The notes under the pieces are model-generated. The model was given only the letters and a program-made list of their open reading frames with translations, made no database searches and was not told the origin of the DNA. Position numbers and translations under genes: made by a program. A stretch of DNA of 8,018 bases, taken from assembly GCF_937874145.1 (NCBI RefSeq), contig NZ_CALNBI010000429.1, forward strand, positions 1 to 8,018. The letters run 5' to 3'. Below are positions 7,017 to 8,018 of this stretch, piece by piece. The DNA comes from an uncultured Chitinophaga sp. Lineage in GTDB: Bacteria > Bacteroidota > Bacteroidia > Chitinophagales > Chitinophagaceae. The stretch's first letter is position 1. Every line of letters begins with the position of its first letter.

Positions 7017-7859
7017 ATGATCTCAATTCGCAAATCGTTGCTGGCGCTGGGTGTTGCCGCAGCGTTGTTCGCCCAACCGGCCCTGGCGCAGAAGAAGGAA
7101 GCCAAAATGGGCTGGAAGCTCGGCGCCCAGGCCTATTCTTTCCGGCTCTTCACCCTGTCGGAAGCCCTCGACCGGATCGATTCGGCCCAACTGCAGTATG
7201 TGGAATGCTATAACGGGCAGACCATCGGCGGCGGCATCGAAGGTAAAATGGATTTCAAAATGGATGCGGCCCAAAGGCAGCAGGTGAAAGATCTTTTCAA
7301 AAAGAAGAAGAAAACCCTCGTAGCTTTCGGCGTGGTATCGCCGAACGGTGAGCAGGAGTGGAAAGAGATGTTCGAATTCGCCAAAGCGATGGGCATCCAG
7401 ATCATTACATCGGAACCGCGGGTGAAAGACCTGGATGCGGTGAGCCGCCTGGCGGACGAATACAAAATCAAGGTTGCGATCCACGACCACCCCAAACCGA
7501 GCCATTACTGGCACCCCGACAGCGTGCTGGCCGCCATCAACGGCCGCAGCAAGTACCTGGGCGCCTGTGCGGACATCGGCCACTGGGTGCGTTCCGGCCT
7601 GGATCCCGTTGAGTGCATCCAAAAACTGAACGGCAAAGTGTTCAGCCTGCATATCAAAGACCTTCACGAAAAGAGCCCCAAAGGCCACGACGTTCCCTGG
7701 GGAACGGGCGTTTGCAATGTGGAAGGCGTGCTGGCGGAACTGAAGAAGCAGAACTTCAAAGGCGTATTCAGCGCCGAGTACGAATATCATTGGGAGCGTA
7801 ACTGGCCCGAGATCGCCGAAGGCGTGAAGAACGTTCGCGGGATGATCGAGAAATTATAA
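7017..7859 (+). CDS. Exported sugar phosphate isomerase/epimerase-like TIM-barrel protein
   Basis: I choose the ATG at 7017 (280 residues). The frame is open back to 6903, but only the later start puts a proper Sec signal peptide first: MISIRKS, a hydrophobic core, and a likely cut after ALA at residue 24. The mature part is an AP-endonuclease-2 / xylose-isomerase-like TIM barrel. Candidate metal and catalytic residues sit at the expected strand ends: E133 (ITSEP), H156 and H158 (AIHDHP), D186 (ADIGHW), H212 (LHIKD) and E254 (SAEYEY). The family normally isomerises or epimerises sugars with a divalent metal. An exported member cannot easily meet sugar phosphates; relatives encoded beside Gfo/Idh/MocA and DUF1080 genes have been linked to turnover of 3-keto-glycosides, which suits this locus. 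It is transcribed away from the minus-strand row, with its own probable promoter and a terminator 22 bases after the stop. The fold is firm; the reaction is inferred. Confidence 0.9.
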   Translation: MISIRKSLLALGVAAALFAQPALAQKKEAKMGWKLGAQAYSFRLFTLSEALDRIDSAQLQYVECYNGQTIGGGIEGKMDFKMDAAQRQQVKDLFKKKKKTLVAFGVVSPNGEQEWKEMFEFAKAMGIQIITSEPRVKDLDAVSRLADEYKIKVAIHDHPKPSHYWHPDSVLAAINGRSKYLGACADIGHWVRSGLDPVECIQKLNGKVFSLHIKDLHEKSPKGHDVPWGTGVCNVEGVLAELKKQNFKGVFSAEYEYHWERNWPEIAEGVKNVRGMIEKL

Positions 7860-7880
7860 GAATTTCAGTTAATTTTAGTA

Positions 7881-7909
7881 ACGCCGGGCATTGTGCCCGG
7901 CGTTTTTTT
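7881..7909 (+). terminator. Rho-independent terminator after the TIM-barrel gene
   Basis: A perfect 10-bp stem, ACGCCGGGCA (7881-7890) with TGCCCGGCGT (7894-7903), has a three-base loop and leads into seven T residues (7903-7909). It separates the TIM-barrel gene from the hydrophobic protein that follows. Confidence 0.92.
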
Positions 7910-7925
7910 ATCCCTTGCTTAATGA

Positions 7926-8018
7926 ATGACTATGATTTTTTGGGAATATGTAGTTGCCTACAGTATTGGGCTTGCGCAGGCAACCGTACTGGCGTTGATC
8001 ATGTGGTGGCCGCTGTTG
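7926..8018 (+). CDS. Start of a probable membrane protein, cut off by the window edge
   Basis: Thirty-one codons are visible from the ATG at 7926 (MTMIFWEYVVAY...), open to the window end; a second ATG at 7932 in the same frame is an equally possible start. From residue 10 onwards the sequence is almost wholly hydrophobic (VVAYSIGLAQATVLALIMWW), which reads as a first membrane-spanning helix. Another ATG at 7922 opens a different frame giving a less natural cysteine-rich sequence, so I prefer this one. No promoter or ribosome binding site is clear in the 16 bases after the preceding terminator. Too little is present to name a family. Confidence 0.5.
   Translation, partial: MTMIFWEYVVAYSIGLAQATVLALIMWWPLL

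Overview
The window looks like chromosomal DNA from a member of the Bacteroidota, most likely near Chitinophaga or a related family. The clues are protein families favoured in that phylum (DUF1080 protein, Tat-exported Gfo/Idh/MocA oxidoreductase, exported sugar-isomerase-like TIM barrel, SCS-type lipoprotein), start codons without a Shine-Dalgarno sequence, and a TTG...TACTTTG promoter-like pair. This is inference; no taxonomic marker other than part of a tRNA is present.

Layout: (1) 1-60 is the 3' part of a tRNA-Cys(GCA) on the + strand, followed at once by a terminator. (2) 91-416 has no gene but holds a 14-bp tandem repeat and three perfect hairpins in a row, the last of which ends the neighbouring minus-strand gene. 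(3) 417-1721 (-) encodes a lipoprotein of unknown function, clearly poorer in G+C than the rest. (4) 1722-2120 has no convincing gene. (5) 2121-6864 (-) is a tight row of four genes, transcribed as VWA protein, MoxR-like AAA+ ATPase, Gfo/Idh/MocA oxidoreductase, DUF1080 protein, and closed by a strong terminator. (6) A 152-bp divergent gap leads to (7) 7017-7859 (+), an exported TIM-barrel protein with its own terminator. (8) From 7926 a hydrophobic protein begins and runs off the window.

How the genes may work together: the oxidoreductase, the DUF1080 protein and the TIM-barrel protein all carry export signals. They belong to families linked to sugar breakdown through 3-keto-glycoside intermediates (oxidation at C3, then cleavage of the glycosidic bond). 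The likely theme is therefore an envelope-located oxidative glycoside-degrading pathway. The VWA/AAA+ pair is a known two-gene module, generally thought to remodel or activate other proteins. Its position between the two halves of the sugar set is the main unexplained point. No mobile element, CRISPR array or defence system is visible.
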